From: Myrmaecium sp. VS I D KN 1
Taxonomy: Eukaryota > Ascomycota > Dothideomycetes > Valsariales > Valsariaceae
DNA length: 64,000 bases
Direction: 5' to 3'
Assembly (NCBI GenBank): GCA_019775845.1
Contig: JADQAV010000038.1
Location: 850,812 to 914,811 of the forward strand
Shown piece after piece: positions 9,891 through 20,706 of this stretch. Position numbers and translations under genes: made by a program. Each line of letters starts with the position of its first letter. Position 1 is the first letter of the stretch. The notes under the pieces were generated by a model. The model had not been told where the DNA came from. It ran no database searches and saw only the letters and a list, made by a program, of their open reading frames with translations.

Positions 9891-11419
9891 TCAAACAACC
9901 CACCACCCCACCAGCACCCCCACCCCCACCCACACCCCCGCCACAACCCCAAACCCCCAGCCCACCCCCAACCAGCCCACTAACGGCATGACCCCCCCCG
10001 CCGCCAGCGCCCCCAACACACACCTCACCAAATTACTCGCCGCCGACGCCGTCGCCGCGCGTCCCGGGTTCAAATCCACCACCAGGACATTCATTCCAGC
10101 ATACGCGGCCGTGCCCGCGGCGCCAAAGACAAACAGCGCGGCCAGCGGCGCCGCGGGGGGGAGGCGGGCCGCGAGCGACCCGGCGTAGGTCAGCAGCGCG
10201 AGGAGGGCGAGCAGCAGGGCGGGCAGGAGGAGCGGGAGGCGGGCGTGGATGTAGTGCGGGTTCTGATGGGGGTGTCGCGCCTGGTGGCGGCGGAAGAGGG
10301 CGTCGAGGAGGTGGCCGTTGCCGAGCGCGGCGAGCAGGGTGCCGAGCCCGAGGGGCAGGTAGGATGCCCCCAGCTGTAGGGCGTTGAAGGAGTAGGTCTG
10401 GCTGAAGAGGTGGGGGAGGGAGCTGGTGAGGGTGTAGTGCACGCTGAAGGTGAGGCCGTTGAAGAGGATGATGGGGCCGGTGGGGTGGGTGAGCAGGGTG
10501 GTGAAGGTGCTGGTGAGGGGGTTGGGTTTAGGCGGGGGAGAGGGGAGAGGGGTGGTGGTGACGGTGGTTGCGCTGGGGGGTTTGAGGGGCGTGCGGGAGT
10601 TGACTTGCTCGATGTCGCTTGTGGCGGACTCGGGATCTTCTTCCTCCTGCTCTTCCTGCTGCCGCTTCTCCCGCCGCAAAAGCGCCACCAGCGGCTGATG
10701 CCACCAGTGCCGCGGCGCAACCGACCCATCGCCCACCACCGCCCGACACGTCTCCGGGAGAAAGCACAGCAGGAACACGAAAAACACCGCGGCGGCCGCA
10801 GCCAGGACAACAAAAATATACGGCCAGCCCAGGTAGCGCGCGATAACGCCGCCGACGACAGGTCCGATGCTCGGTCCGATGATGGGGCCCACGGACGCCA
10901 GGCCGATGTACCGCCCCCGCTCCGCCGAGGTCACCAGGTCCGCGGTGACGCCGTAGGCGAGGTTCACGGTGGAGCTGCTGCCGATGGATTGTAGGCAGCG
11001 CAGCAGCAAGAGGCCGATGTAGCTCCGTTGCATGGAGAGACTGAGGTTCGCGATGATGTAGGTGAGGAAGCAGAAGATGTAGATGGGGCGTCGACCGATG
11101 GTGTCCGAGAGTGAGGCGACGAAGGTTGGGGAGAGGCCTTGGAAGATCTAGGGATGTACGGATGTCCGGTCAGTCATTGGCGAGGGAGGTGCGGATCGAA
11201 TTGACTCACCATGTATGATGTGATGGTTGTGTTGAGCAGGGTGACGGGGATGTGCAGCTCCTGGTGGATCGCGTTGAGGGCGGGATAGTAGATGTTGGCT
11301 GATAGTGGTGAGAAGATGGAGGCTGCCGTTGCTGTGAGGATGATGAAGAGCTTCTTGCGCTCGCTGAAGACGGTGTAGGGAGCCTTGAGCAAGGGCATTT
11401 GTTCGTCGTCGGCTGGCAT
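9891..11419 (-). CDS. MFS transporter, DHA1 drug:H+ antiporter, quinidine-resistance (QDR) type
   Basis: Two exons on the minus strand, 11419-11210 and 11147-9891, around a 62 bp intron (GTGAGT...CCTAG) give 488 residues, normal for a 12-span DHA1 transporter. Exon 1 carries the first span ([15 protein letters not shown]). Right after the intron comes the A-motif loop, [42 protein letters not shown] and [11 protein letters not shown] follow, then a charged cytoplasmic loop of about 80 residues and six more spans. Inferred role: export of the cluster product or self-protection. The closest relative in the window is the other transporter at 38756-40638, which has its intron at the same place and phase. 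I chose the ATG at 11419; an upstream in-frame ATG would add a poor, low-complexity tail. Confidence 0.88.
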
Positions 11420-11998
11420 GATGGATGGATGGATGGATAGAAAGATGGATTTGGGAGTGTGAATGCTGCTGCTGCTGCTGCGATCCCAATGGGTCGACAG
11501 GCGTAGTATGCTCTGATGTTTTTGATCGAGATGTCTCTCGATATCCTGTGCAGTGCTGAGAATTTCTGAAAGTGGCCTCGCCGTCATGTCTTTTCGCGGC
11601 TCTTTTCCTCCCTCACTGTTCCAGGAGGGCGAAAATGTCCCGAAGGAGCGTGAGAAGTAGCCGACCCGCACGAGTATATACGATTTGCGCCGTGAGAAAA
11701 GCGGCAAGATACTCGCTCGCACCACTCAAAAGATACCGAGTCGATCGTTCACTGCTGCCTCTGCTTCGTTTGGCCCTGTCTTTCTCCTCTTTCTCCTCCC
11801 TTCGTCGTTATCCCCAGTCACTCTCGGATTTTGCAACTGCAGCCTGAGGCCGAACATCAACACCAGCCTGTCTGCCACCATCCTCAGGCACCATCCTCAG
11901 GCACCAACCCTCGCAAGGCTGTCCTCTCGCTTACCGAACAGACGAACCCATCGCCCATTCACCAATTCACAATCGCGGCGGCTGAGTCATCATCCATC
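11420..11998. promoter_or_regulatory. Shared divergent promoter, transporter (-) and hydrolase (+)
   Basis: 579 bp between two diverging starts. A GGAT tetranucleotide run lies just before the transporter ATG, and a CACCATCCTCAGG duplication (about 11877-11902) lies about 100 bp before the hydrolase ATG. I see no copy of the CCGGTA motif here. Confidence 0.4.
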
Positions 11999-12879
11999 AT
12001 GCCAGCCCTCAAGTTCCTCTGCCTCCACGGCGCCGGCTCCAATGCCGAGGTACATCAACCCATATCCATCTAACCAAACCACCAAATAACACCCCACCCA
12101 CACAGATCCTCAAAATGCAACTCACCCCCCTAATCACCCGCCTCAGCCGCACCAACACCGCCACCTTCCACTTCACCGACGGCACCGTGCCCTCCGCCGC
12201 CGGACCAGGCATCAACGCCGCCCTCAGCCCACCCCCCTACTACACCTTCTTCACCTGGCCCCCCGTGGCCGACTGCCCCGACTCCACCGCCAGCATCGCC
12301 GCCGCCTACGCGGAGCTGGACGCCCTGCTCGCCGACGAGGCCGCCGACCCGGACGTCGCCGCCCCCTTCGACGGCCTCCTCGGCTTCTCCCACGGCGCCA
12401 CCCTCGCCGCCGGCTACCTGGCCGATCACGCCCGTCGCCACCCCGCCGGCACCCCGCCGCCCGTCCGCTGCGCCGTCTTCTTCTCCGGCATCCCGCCGTT
12501 TCACGTCGAGCCCGGCGACGACGATGGCGCCTCCAGCCTCAGTCCCAGTCCGCCGAACACCCCCGGCTCCGGCTCCGGCTCCAGCAGTAGCAGCGGGGAG
12601 GAGGAGGGGGAGGATTATACGCGGAAAACCCCGATCGTCGACGACGCGCTGCTCGCGCATTTCCCGCCGATTCCCACGCTGCATGTGCTCGGTGCGCCCG
12701 GCAGGGATTTTGCTCACCCGCATTCGATGGCCTTGCTGCGCGCGATGCCGAAGGGGTGGGCGGAGGTGCTGGTCCATGGGCGGGGGCATGAGGTGCCCGG
12801 TCTGGCGGATGCGGCGGCGTTGGCGAAGGTGGAGGCGGCGGTGGGGGAGTTGGGTTGGAGGGTGAGTTTGGGGGTGTGA
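11999..12879 (+). CDS. FSH1-family serine hydrolase (probable chain-releasing hydrolase)
   Basis: Two exons, 11999-12049 and 12106-12879, with a 56 bp intron, encode 274 residues. The start KFLCLHGAGSNAE is the typical first strand and oxyanion loop of the FSH1/CtnB group of alpha/beta hydrolases. The triad can be placed: Ser112 in GFSHGA, Asp218 in GAPGRDF and His245 in GRGHEVP. A Ser/Gly/Glu-rich loop of about 35 residues (roughly 160-195) is inserted before the last part of the fold. Relatives act on polyketide products in citrinin and maleidride clusters, where they release or trim the PKS chain. That role is inferred from position; the reaction could also be a generic esterase activity. 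Confidence 0.85.
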
Positions 12880-13451
12880 GTTGAGTGGGTGGGGTGGGGT
12901 GCTTTTTTGGTGTCTTTTCTCCTTTTGGCTTTTTTGGGGGGGGGGTTTTGGAGTAGCGGCTTCTTTAGTGAAGTTGAGTTTGCGGTTATAGAGATTGGAA
13001 TAGATGGTTTTTTTCTGACGTGTATTCAAATGCACCTGGATTTTCATCTCTCCCGTTTTTTCTTCGGTAGGAGGGAGCACGCTACTCCCGTTCACATTCC
13101 AAATAAAGATATTAAGGGTTTCCGTGGTGTGTATATACATACATTTCTAGTGTGCCCAGTGCAGAAAAAAGAATTCAATAAACCAAAGGGCACGCGGGTG
13201 ATCCGCCGATGGGAAGAAAGGGGGAAAGAAATGAAAAGCAGGCGAGCAAGGAAATCTCTTTTGATATTCAGTCTTCTTCAAGAACTCTGTCCCCATCTTC
13301 ATTTATGTATTTACCCTTGCCCTTACTCACTCTCAGACCTGAAACTATTGTCTGCATTTATGCCCACGCACGACCCAGACATCAAAAAGAAAAAAAATTC
13401 CAAGAGAAGAGCACCGTATTTGCCCACCGAGAATCACGAACAGGAAAAAAA
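12880..13451. other. Convergent spacer between hydrolase and first PEBP gene
   Basis: 572 bp between two 3' ends. The left 60 bp are G/T-rich, the middle is AT-rich with an AATAAA-like word, and the right end is A-rich. No coding sequence is seen. Confidence 0.5.
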
Positions 13452-14213
13452 TCAAAGATCCCCCCTCTCCTCCCCCATCTCCTCCACCCCCACCCCAAAC
13501 TCCCCAGCCACGCCCCCCTCCACAACAAAATACCCCGCCCCCACCGCCTTCCCCTCCAGTCCCGCCTCCCTCACAAACGCCTCCACATCAAACCCCCTCC
13601 TCGCCTCCGGCCGCGGCGCCAAAAACCTCTTCCAGCTCGGAGGCACCTCCCACCCGACCTCATGCCGCAGCACCAGCGCGACATAGCGATGCATGTCCCC
13701 GGCCAGTGGGGCGGGGCCGGCGTAGAGGGCGTGTTGGCTGGGTGGGAGGGGGGAAGGGGGTGGGTGGAGGGGGATGTAGGAGGTGGGATGGGGGTCTTGG
13801 TGGGGTGCCTCCGGCAAAGGGGAGGCCTGGAGGGAGGGCTGCAGCCAGTGGAGGAGTTGTGTGCGCTCGCACGCCGTGGGGCGGTTGTCGATGTCGATGA
13901 GGAGGGCGAGGTAGAGGGCTGATGGATCTGTGGCGGAGAGGGGGAGGGAGAGGGTGGGGGCGGAGATGGCGGCTGCAGAGGGTTGGTGTTGGTGTTAGTG
14001 AGTGAGTAAGGATGGGGGAGGTGGGGGGACGATACCTTTGGCGGGGAGCGGATAGGCGGGGAAGGGAATGCTGATGTTGTGTGAGAAGGTGATGCCGAGG
14101 GGTTGGCTGGTGTTGGGGTACAGTCCCGGTGGGGTTTGTGCGAGGCTGGGGTGGGCGGAGAAGATGCTCGAGAGGAGGGTGGCGAGGAAGAGGAGAGGTG
14201 GTGAGAGGGACAT
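13452..14213 (-). CDS. Secreted PEBP-like protein
   Basis: Two exons on the minus strand, 14213-14036 and 13972-13452, around a 63 bp intron give 232 residues. The first 25 residues (MSLSPPLLFLATLLSSIFS...) are a clear signal peptide. After the intron comes the fungal PEBP pattern: APTLSLPLSATDPSALYLALLIDID, then a Pro-rich stretch with YIPL, HRYVALVLR, VPPSW, RRGFDVEAFV and GAGYFVVEG near the end. Phosphatidylethanolamine-binding-like proteins are found in maleidride clusters, where they assist dimerisation of the anhydride monomer. The cluster role is inferred. The C-terminal tail is Gly/Glu-rich and not conserved in kind. Confidence 0.82.
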
Positions 14214-14686
14214 GGTTGCGGTGATAGGTGAGTCGTGGAAGGGTGGACGGTGGATGAGGGGAGGCGGGAGAAGAAAGTAGAGTGTAAGAAGGGCTTCTTG
14301 CTCGCTTGAGGGGGGAGCCGATGTGCGGTCCGAGATCCGAGAAAAGCGGACGCTCGAAAAGTTGCCGAAGTGGTTGGGGCGAAAAGCTATCAACCGGCTC
14401 TTTTCCCCTTCCTCTTTTCCAGGCAAGGTCTCCAAAATAGAGCGATACTCCGTAGGATCATCGAGAGAGGGGAAGAAAAGAAGGAAAAAGAAAAGTGCCC
14501 GACGAACCTCGTGCGATAGTCTCGCAGGATTAAGGATTCGCAAAGCCTCGTTTCCCGCATGCATACATGCATGCATCCCGTGAAAAGCCGTCGCAACGAG
14601 GGAAATATGACTCGTGTTGTAAGACACACCACGAAACTAGAAACAAAAGCAAAAACCAAAACAACGGCAGAACAAACTTCACTCCT
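14214..14686. other. Upstream region of the first PEBP gene
   Basis: 473 bp containing the promoter of the minus-strand PEBP gene. A palindromic GCATGCATACATGCATGC-like stretch lies near 14559-14578, and a CAACCGGCTC word lies at 14391. No gene is supported. Confidence 0.4.
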
Positions 14687-14887
14687 CTATCTCCATCTCC
14701 AGCCGACGCGATGCCGGGTCGTAAAACTCAGAATATAGTCAAAGAGGGGAGCGATGTAGACGAGTAGATAGGCATAATAGATAAGCAGACAGGCCAGCGC
14801 AGCCAGAGCGCAAGCCAGCGGGCGCGGTAGTTCTTCGAAAACGAGCGGGACCGGGCCGGAGATAGAGGAGCGGACGGCACTGGTCAT
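14687..14887 (-). CDS. Possible small membrane protein, 66 residues
   Basis: An ATG-initiated frame of 66 codons on the minus strand. Residues about 25-55 are hydrophobic (LACALAALACLLIYYAYLLV) and would make one or two membrane spans; the C-terminus is basic (RHRVGWRWR). It belongs to no family I know, and a frame this short can arise by chance. It lies between the first PEBP gene and the regulator, in the same orientation, so it could be a genuine small cluster member. Confidence 0.3.
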   Translation of the reverse strand: MTSAVRSSISGPVPLVFEELPRPLACALAALACLLIYYAYLLVYIAPLFDYILSFTTRHRVGWRWR

Positions 14888-15832
14888 GGAATGGCATGCC
14901 GTGCCAGTGCGGGGGCGATGACGTAGAATTCTTACAACGCATGTGCATGTAGGACGTAGTCCGTCCGGCAAAAAGGCCAAAGAAGAAGTTAATGCAGATG
15001 CAGGTAGATTTAATAACAGCATCATTGCCAGCGGGAAAAAAAGAACATCGCATACGATCTAGTATAAAACGACATGCGTTCTATCCGCGAGTCTTTCTAT
15101 CAGAGCAGAGCATAGCAGGGAGGAGAAGAGATGAAAGGACATGAATATGTAGGCAGGTAGCTCGGTCGAAAAGCAGACTTGGAAAGTGGTGAGGCAGCCA
15201 GAAATGGAGAGAGGAGTAGCAAGGCGGATCAGCCTTTCCAAAACAAAAACCGATAACAGGAGAAAGCTTGATAGGAAGATGAAGATGAAATCGAAAATCT
15301 ATGACGAAGAATTTCCAGACGGAATTGGAGTAGTAGAAACGGAAAAAGAAAGAGTCCGAAACAAACGCCAGGCGCCCGGGAACAGAGTCCTACCTAGAAA
15401 GAGAAACTGAAAGAATGCAATGAGAAAAGGAAGAAGTGACATCCCCAATTCTCGACAGGAATATCAATGAGAGGGAAGGGAGTCTGTAAGATGGTGAACT
15501 GAAGTCAGGCTGCGGATGATCATCGATCGTCCGTGACCGAACCACTCGGAAGTTGCCGCGGCGGGCGCCGTGTTGTGTGACGAGCAACTGACAAGTGCTG
15601 TGCCGTTGTGCCGTGCGCTGCGTTTGGTCGCGCGCGCAGCGATCGAATCTCGCCGGATTTCTGGAAGCAGAAGGTGACGAAAGGAAGAAAGACACGGATG
15701 GAGAGAGGAGAAAAAAAGAGGATCATCCGAGAAAAGCACGACAACCTCGACACCCTTTCATTCCCCCAGTCTCATAATTCCGCAAGGACAATGAAAAAAG
15801 AACCGAGCCACCCAAGAAACACACATTCTCAT
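14888..15832. other. 945 bp downstream of the regulator, no gene seen
   Basis: Purine-rich on the + strand between about 15,240 and 15,420, with only short overlapping frames. It probably contains the 3' untranslated region of the regulator. I see no RNA gene or repeat. Confidence 0.45.
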
Positions 15833-17239
15833 TCACTGCACCAGCCGCCTAATAACCGTCTGTAACCGCTGATGCGTCTCCGAGATCATAGCGACAGCCG
15901 CCTTCGAGTTCGCGCTCGGCTTCGCCACCTGAACGGCGTCGCAGATCTTCCGCATCGTTGCCGACAGCTCCTTCAGCCGGGTTTTGAGCAAGAACTTCAA
16001 AAAGTCCTTCTTCTCCTCCCCGTTGATCTCGTAGCTGCCCAGCCGCAGTGACGTGCTCTCCACCGAGGCGATGTCGTGGCCGCTGCTCATCGACCGCTTT
16101 CGCGATCCAGTTCCGCCGCCGCCGCTGCTACCGCCGCCGCCCAGGCTGGGATGCGTGGTGCTGCCCCCGAGCCCGGTTGTCGACCATCGAGCCATCCCGC
16201 TACTCTCGGACAGGACGTGCTCGAGCAGCTCGACGACGATGTCAACGATGACGGCCACGAAGAGGAAGAGTCGTTGTCGGCTGCTCGGGCAGATGGTGCA
16301 GTCGAGCACCTGGGAGACCTCCTGCCGGACGTCCAGCTCGAGCCGCATGATGTGGTCGATGGTGGTGGAGGGCCCGTCGAGCACGGCGGAGTTCAGGTCG
16401 CACATCCGCCGGAGCACCGTGGAGTAGCAGCCGCACTCGCCAATGGCAAACGTCCGCTCGATGTTAAGGATGTTGTCTGATAGCGGTAGCTGGTCCCGCA
16501 AGCTCGGAGGCGGCAACTCTGGCGAAATCTCCACGTCGAAATACCCCAGCACGGATCCCTTGGAGGACCGCCGAGGGGAGAAGAACTCCGGTACGGATTC
16601 GAGCGAGGATGAGGCGAGGGTGCTGAGGTGGCCGTTCCGGCCGGGCTCGCTCCCAGCCATCGAGAAAACCGAAGGGCTCATGAAGTCAAAGTCGGATCCG
16701 GATGCGCTTGTGTTACTGGTACTCCTCCCGCCATGGTTCATTGGGTTGCTCGGGTCATGGTCGACGTGCATTCGCTGCGGCAGCGCCAGTTCCGCGGGTG
16801 TGTCGGGTAAATGGCCTACATTGAAAGTGTGGCTCGCGGAATGCATGTCGTGGTCTACGAAGCCGTCGGTGTCGAAGAAATTGCCCAATGTCAAAGGGGT
16901 GTGCAGGTACGCTTCTGCGTCACCCGACGACGACGCCGAGGGGTAGGAGTTCAGTTCGGCCGTGGTGGTGGTCGTGCTGATGCCGCTGTCGGCAGCAGTC
17001 TCAGCTGGTTGCGACTCCTGTGGAACCGGCGAGCCTGCCGCAGAGGGCTGTTGCTGAGCCTTGCCGGCCTTGTCTTCCGGCGTTCTTCGTGGTCGACCCA
17101 ATCGGCGGGATACGCTGTAAACACACTTCTTGTCCTGGGCCTGGCAGCGAGCACATCGAGGTCGGTCTCGACTGCACTTGAGCTTTGCCGATTGGCAGGC
17201 GTCACACGTTGATCGGATCCTTGGCTGCTCCTCGGCCAT
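15833..17239 (-). CDS. Zn(II)2Cys6 transcription factor with AflR-type C-terminal domain
   Basis: A single exon encodes 468 residues from the ATG at 17239. Cys12, 15, 22, 29, 32 and 39 form the binuclear zinc cluster CX2CX6CX6CX2CX6C. It is followed by a basic linker (RRLGRPRR) like that of AflR-type regulators. The middle is Ser/Thr/Pro-rich and probably disordered. The C-terminal 200 residues, including CYSTVLRRMCDL, LDCTICPSSRQRLFLFV and a helix ending TRLKELSATMRKI, match the AflR regulatory domain. It is the only transcription factor in the cluster and is likely its pathway-specific activator. A Gly/Ser run at about 370-385 is low complexity. An upstream in-frame extension to 17419 exists, but the zinc cluster normally lies close to the N-terminus. 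Confidence 0.9.
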   Translation of the reverse strand: MAEEQPRIRSTCDACQSAKLKCSRDRPRCARCQAQDKKCVYSVSRRLGRPRRTPEDKAGKAQQQPSAAGSPVPQESQPAETAADSGISTTTTTAELNSYPSASSSGDAEAYLHTPLTLGNFFDTDGFVDHDMHSASHTFNVGHLPDTPAELALPQRMHVDHDPSNPMNHGGRSTSNTSASGSDFDFMSPSVFSMAGSEPGRNGHLSTLASSSLESVPEFFSPRRSSKGSVLGYFDVEISPELPPPSLRDQLPLSDNILNIERTFAIGECGCYSTVLRRMCDLNSAVLDGPSTTIDHIMRLELDVRQEVSQVLDCTICPSSRQRLFLFVAVIVDIVVELLEHVLSESSGMARWSTTGLGGSTTHPSLGGGGSSGGGGTGSRKRSMSSGHDIASVESTSLRLGSYEINGEEKKDFLKFLLKTRLKELSATMRKICDAVQVAKPSANSKAAVAMISETHQRLQTVIRRLVQ

Positions 17240-20059
17240 GAGACAAAACGATTGCCCACCCACGAGCGGACGGGAGTGGGGATGCGAGCGGCGGAGCACG
17301 AACGTCAGGACGTACGAGGTTTCCTGGGTTGTGGGAGTTACAAGATGGCTTGAGAGCTTATATGATTTGAGTGCTTTTCGTGCTGTCCTTGGCTTGGTCG
17401 GCCTCTCAGCTCGAGGCAACCGCGAGCGAGTTGACCAAGCGGAAAGGGTTTACGACGGGTACGAGGCTCCAAGCCAGAGAGCGGGCCGTCGCCGCAACCG
17501 GCACTGCCTTCTCCATGTTGACAGCGACCGATAACCCCGGACCGCCGATCGTTTCTTGTTATCGAGACCGGATGGCCTGGTGCCTGCGACGGAGCGAGGC
17601 CCTAGCCGTGAGCAGAGATCCTTCAGAGGGGTTTCTACCAACCAGTGCACGGACGGAAGCGGAGGGCGTGTGTTTTGGCAACGGTAAGCCAGCGGCGGAG
17701 GAGTTCGAGCCAGAATCCTCGAATCCTTCAGGCGCCGCCATCTCGGCTACTCCGCCCAGGCGGGCTTGGCCGTGCTTGTCTTATCCCATGGACTTGGCCA
17801 TGCTTGTCTTATCCCCTCCCTGGGCCGAAATTCGAGTGCTTGCGGGGACACGGGCTGATAACCCTCCGACGGTTGGCGGCCAGGCGGAATAGCGTCACGG
17901 TCCGCCATTGGCTCGAGATAGACCGAAGTCCCCCGGGTGGAGGCTGTCTTGCTGTCCCGCCTTGTGCCGTTGACGCGGCGACGGCAGACCTCGTGGAAGG
18001 CGGAAGCAGTGAGGCCGAAGGGCGAAGGACGGAGAGCGACAGTGGCCGTCGTAGCAGCAGTTCTTCACCCGAGCATATGGGTAAATCGTCGCATTCACCG
18101 TGATGGTCGTTATGCTCTGCTTTCGCGAGGCCCGGGAGGGAGGAGTGGGCCGTGCTGGCTGTGTGGGAGCGAGTCAACCGTCAATCTGGGACGGTGCATG
18201 ATGGACTGCAGGCATGATGGACCGAAGCCGACGTGACTATTTGTCTGTACGAGGAAAGGTAACGAACATATTGATGCAGACCAGACCGGATCGAGCCAAA
18301 CAGGCCGGCTGGTCAGTCTCACGTCGTCGATGTAGCACTGTGACGGCAGCATGCAGTCGTGGTTGAAGCATTCCGATTGGAGGACCTCAGCTAGTAGGTT
18401 GTTTGTAATGGGGGAGAAAGGGAGGGAGTGAGGGAGTGAGGGAGGATGGGAGGATGTACGGAGTACCAACTACGGACGAGCCTAAGACCTGACTGAGGCA
18501 GCAACGGGAACGCCGGGGAACCTGGAAGGTAAAGGTGGGGGCGGGAGGACCGAGCGCTAGCGGGGTGCACTGCCTCAGATTCCAGGCCACACCAAAGGCA
18601 GTAAGGTACAGAGTGTACACACACTCCTACATGAGGTCCTTCTGATACGTAGGTACCTATCTTACATGCTTCAAACTTCTTACTGGACAATATCGAGTCT
18701 TTACTCCCCTTCCCCCTTCTTGCCTAAGGTCCTTCCTTCATCCTCCAAATCCTTCCCCCTTCCTTCCATCCATCCTTCAGACGCTCCCGTCCCGACCCCT
18801 TGCCATCCCAGCACTCACTTCATTTTAACCCCCTGAAGTTCTTCCCGAGAGCACACGGAAGGAGAGATTACGTGCGTATCGACTCGGTCGACCTGTTATT
18901 CGTTTGTCTCCCCTTCCCACTCATCTTCTCCTCCTCTTTCCGCGCAGCGGGAAGCGCTTGCATCCATAACCACCTCAGCGATAAATGCATATGCATGTAC
19001 ATATGCAGACACAGTAGAGCCCTCGTGGCAAAGCAACTCCTCCATCTGAGTAAAATGCTACTGCCGCACCGAACCATCCCTTCTCGTCCCGTCTCACCGG
19101 TTACATCTGCCATCCTCCTTGATGCACATCCCATCCCTATCCTCCCATCCCTCCCCACCCCACCCGCCCCCTTGTCCACCATGCTCCCCGAGCCATCGCA
19201 GATCCAGTTCGAGGGGTAGATGAGCAGGCAGGCAAAGTGGGTATGTAGGTTGGTCAATCCATAACTGCGTATTCGTACACAGATCTCGCAAATGCGCGAG
19301 CATTACGCACGTATGAGCAAGCGCAAGGTTGTAGAGGCTTGTTTAGCTCAGCCTTCCCTTCCCGTAGGATTCGTACGGTACATACAGTCTCCTGGCGCAG
19401 CCGGTGGTTAGCGTTGCTTCATGCACGGCTGGTTGCAGAGTGTAAACGGCCTCAGGACAGCTTATGATTGGTATACACCAGGATCTCAGGCCGTATATGT
19501 ACAAACGAAGAAAAGGGAGGCCTTAATTTCTTAGCATATCGCGGCAGTTGAATGAGCGCATGGTGCAGGTGGAGCGGGGTGATAAGAGTGGGGAACACTG
19601 GCAGCCTTACAGCCCTACTGGACACAACTGGTACAACGACTGGAGTGGGACAGGTACCAGCGATAAGGTAGCTCTTGTACAGACGTGCATTTACCTACAG
19701 GCGGGAATCTGGTGGTCAGCATGGTAATATGGAAGCTCCGTTGTCTGTTGTCATCGCCTTCGACTCATTGAAAATCCATGGGCATGGGGAGAAGGGCGAT
19801 GAGCTTACAATTACTCTCTGTATTACATATACATACAGACAGTGTCATAGGAACACATTACCAATCGACGAGAACCAACACAGAGGTTACCTAAGTGCCA
19901 TCCAATTCTGATCTGACCTAAGCTCCCCACCCTTTACTAGGTACCTACTGCAGCTGTAGATATACCATTGCATTGGATGTCCACTCGGACACTCCTCCGA
20001 CCCGCTCCCTTCCAATAGGTTGTAAGATAAGGTAACGGCCATATCGACCGGTCGACCGG

Positions 20060-20082
20060 CCGTCCGTCCGTCCGTCCGTCCG
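20060..20082. repeat. CCGT tetranucleotide run
   Basis: Five to six perfect copies of CCGT immediately after a GACCGGTCGACCGG palindromic stretch, 35 bp before the assembly gap. Confidence 0.85.
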
Positions 20083-20116
20083 TTCCCATCGCTCCCGCAC
20101 CGCCTGCGGCCTCCCG

Positions 20117-20160
20117 NNNNNNNNNNNNNNNNNNNNNCCCCCCCCCCCCCCCCCCCCCCC
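20117..20160. other. Assembly gap (21 N) followed by 23 C
   Basis: Bases 20117-20137 are N and 20138-20160 are an uninterrupted C run. Such an edge usually marks a place where reads failed in a GC homopolymer, so the true length here is unknown. Confidence 0.95.
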
Positions 20161-20670
20161 AATTCCCCATAAGGCTTAGCATGAGGGAGCGAGGGTACCT
20201 GACTCGCGGGTGGTTGATACCAAGAGGGCGTCTTTCCCCCCCTCCCCCCTCAACCTTACCGCGCTCGCACGGCAGCTTTCGTTTGACCGGCCTTTCTTAG
20301 TGAATTTGAAGGATTTGCGTGAAGTACATTCACCTATGTACCGGCGAGTTAATGGGGTTTGTGATGAGATGTGGAAACATTCCTTTTTTCTTCCTCTGGG
20401 AGGGGACAGGATGGAATGGGATATGTATGGCATGGAGGTGGAGCTGGAGGGGGATGTGGGGGGCACCTCAGGGCAACCTTCGAAGCTTGGACTGACGCGG
20501 GATCGGGCCGAAAGTGGACACAGCCACAGCCACAGCCACAGCCGCTTTTAGCCTGAGTCAGCAGCAGCTATGAAGGTGGGGTTGGACGTTGGACGACGAA
20601 TAACGCGTCGACGTTCACTTCCCCGTCCGCCTGGCCTACTGTACCTGTTTGACAGTACACACTCTTACGG

Positions 20671-20706
20671 GACATCTTATACCTCGCGGACATCTTATAC
20701 CTCGCG
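20671..20706. repeat. 18 bp perfect tandem duplication
   Basis: GACATCTTATACCTCGCG occurs twice head to tail, and a third copy starts (GACATAC) and breaks off. Confidence 0.9.

Noticed and set aside
11420-11725. Longer N-terminus for the first MFS transporter
   Set aside because: The added residues are Ser/His-rich from a simple repeat; the ATG at 11419 places the first span normally.
18800-19219. 139-codon frame in the regulator-methyltransferase gap
   Set aside because: No domain, biased composition, and an equally long antisense frame overlaps it.
20138-20160. C23 run as a biological G-quadruplex or regulatory element
   Set aside because: It abuts an N gap, so a sequencing or assembly artefact is the simpler reading.
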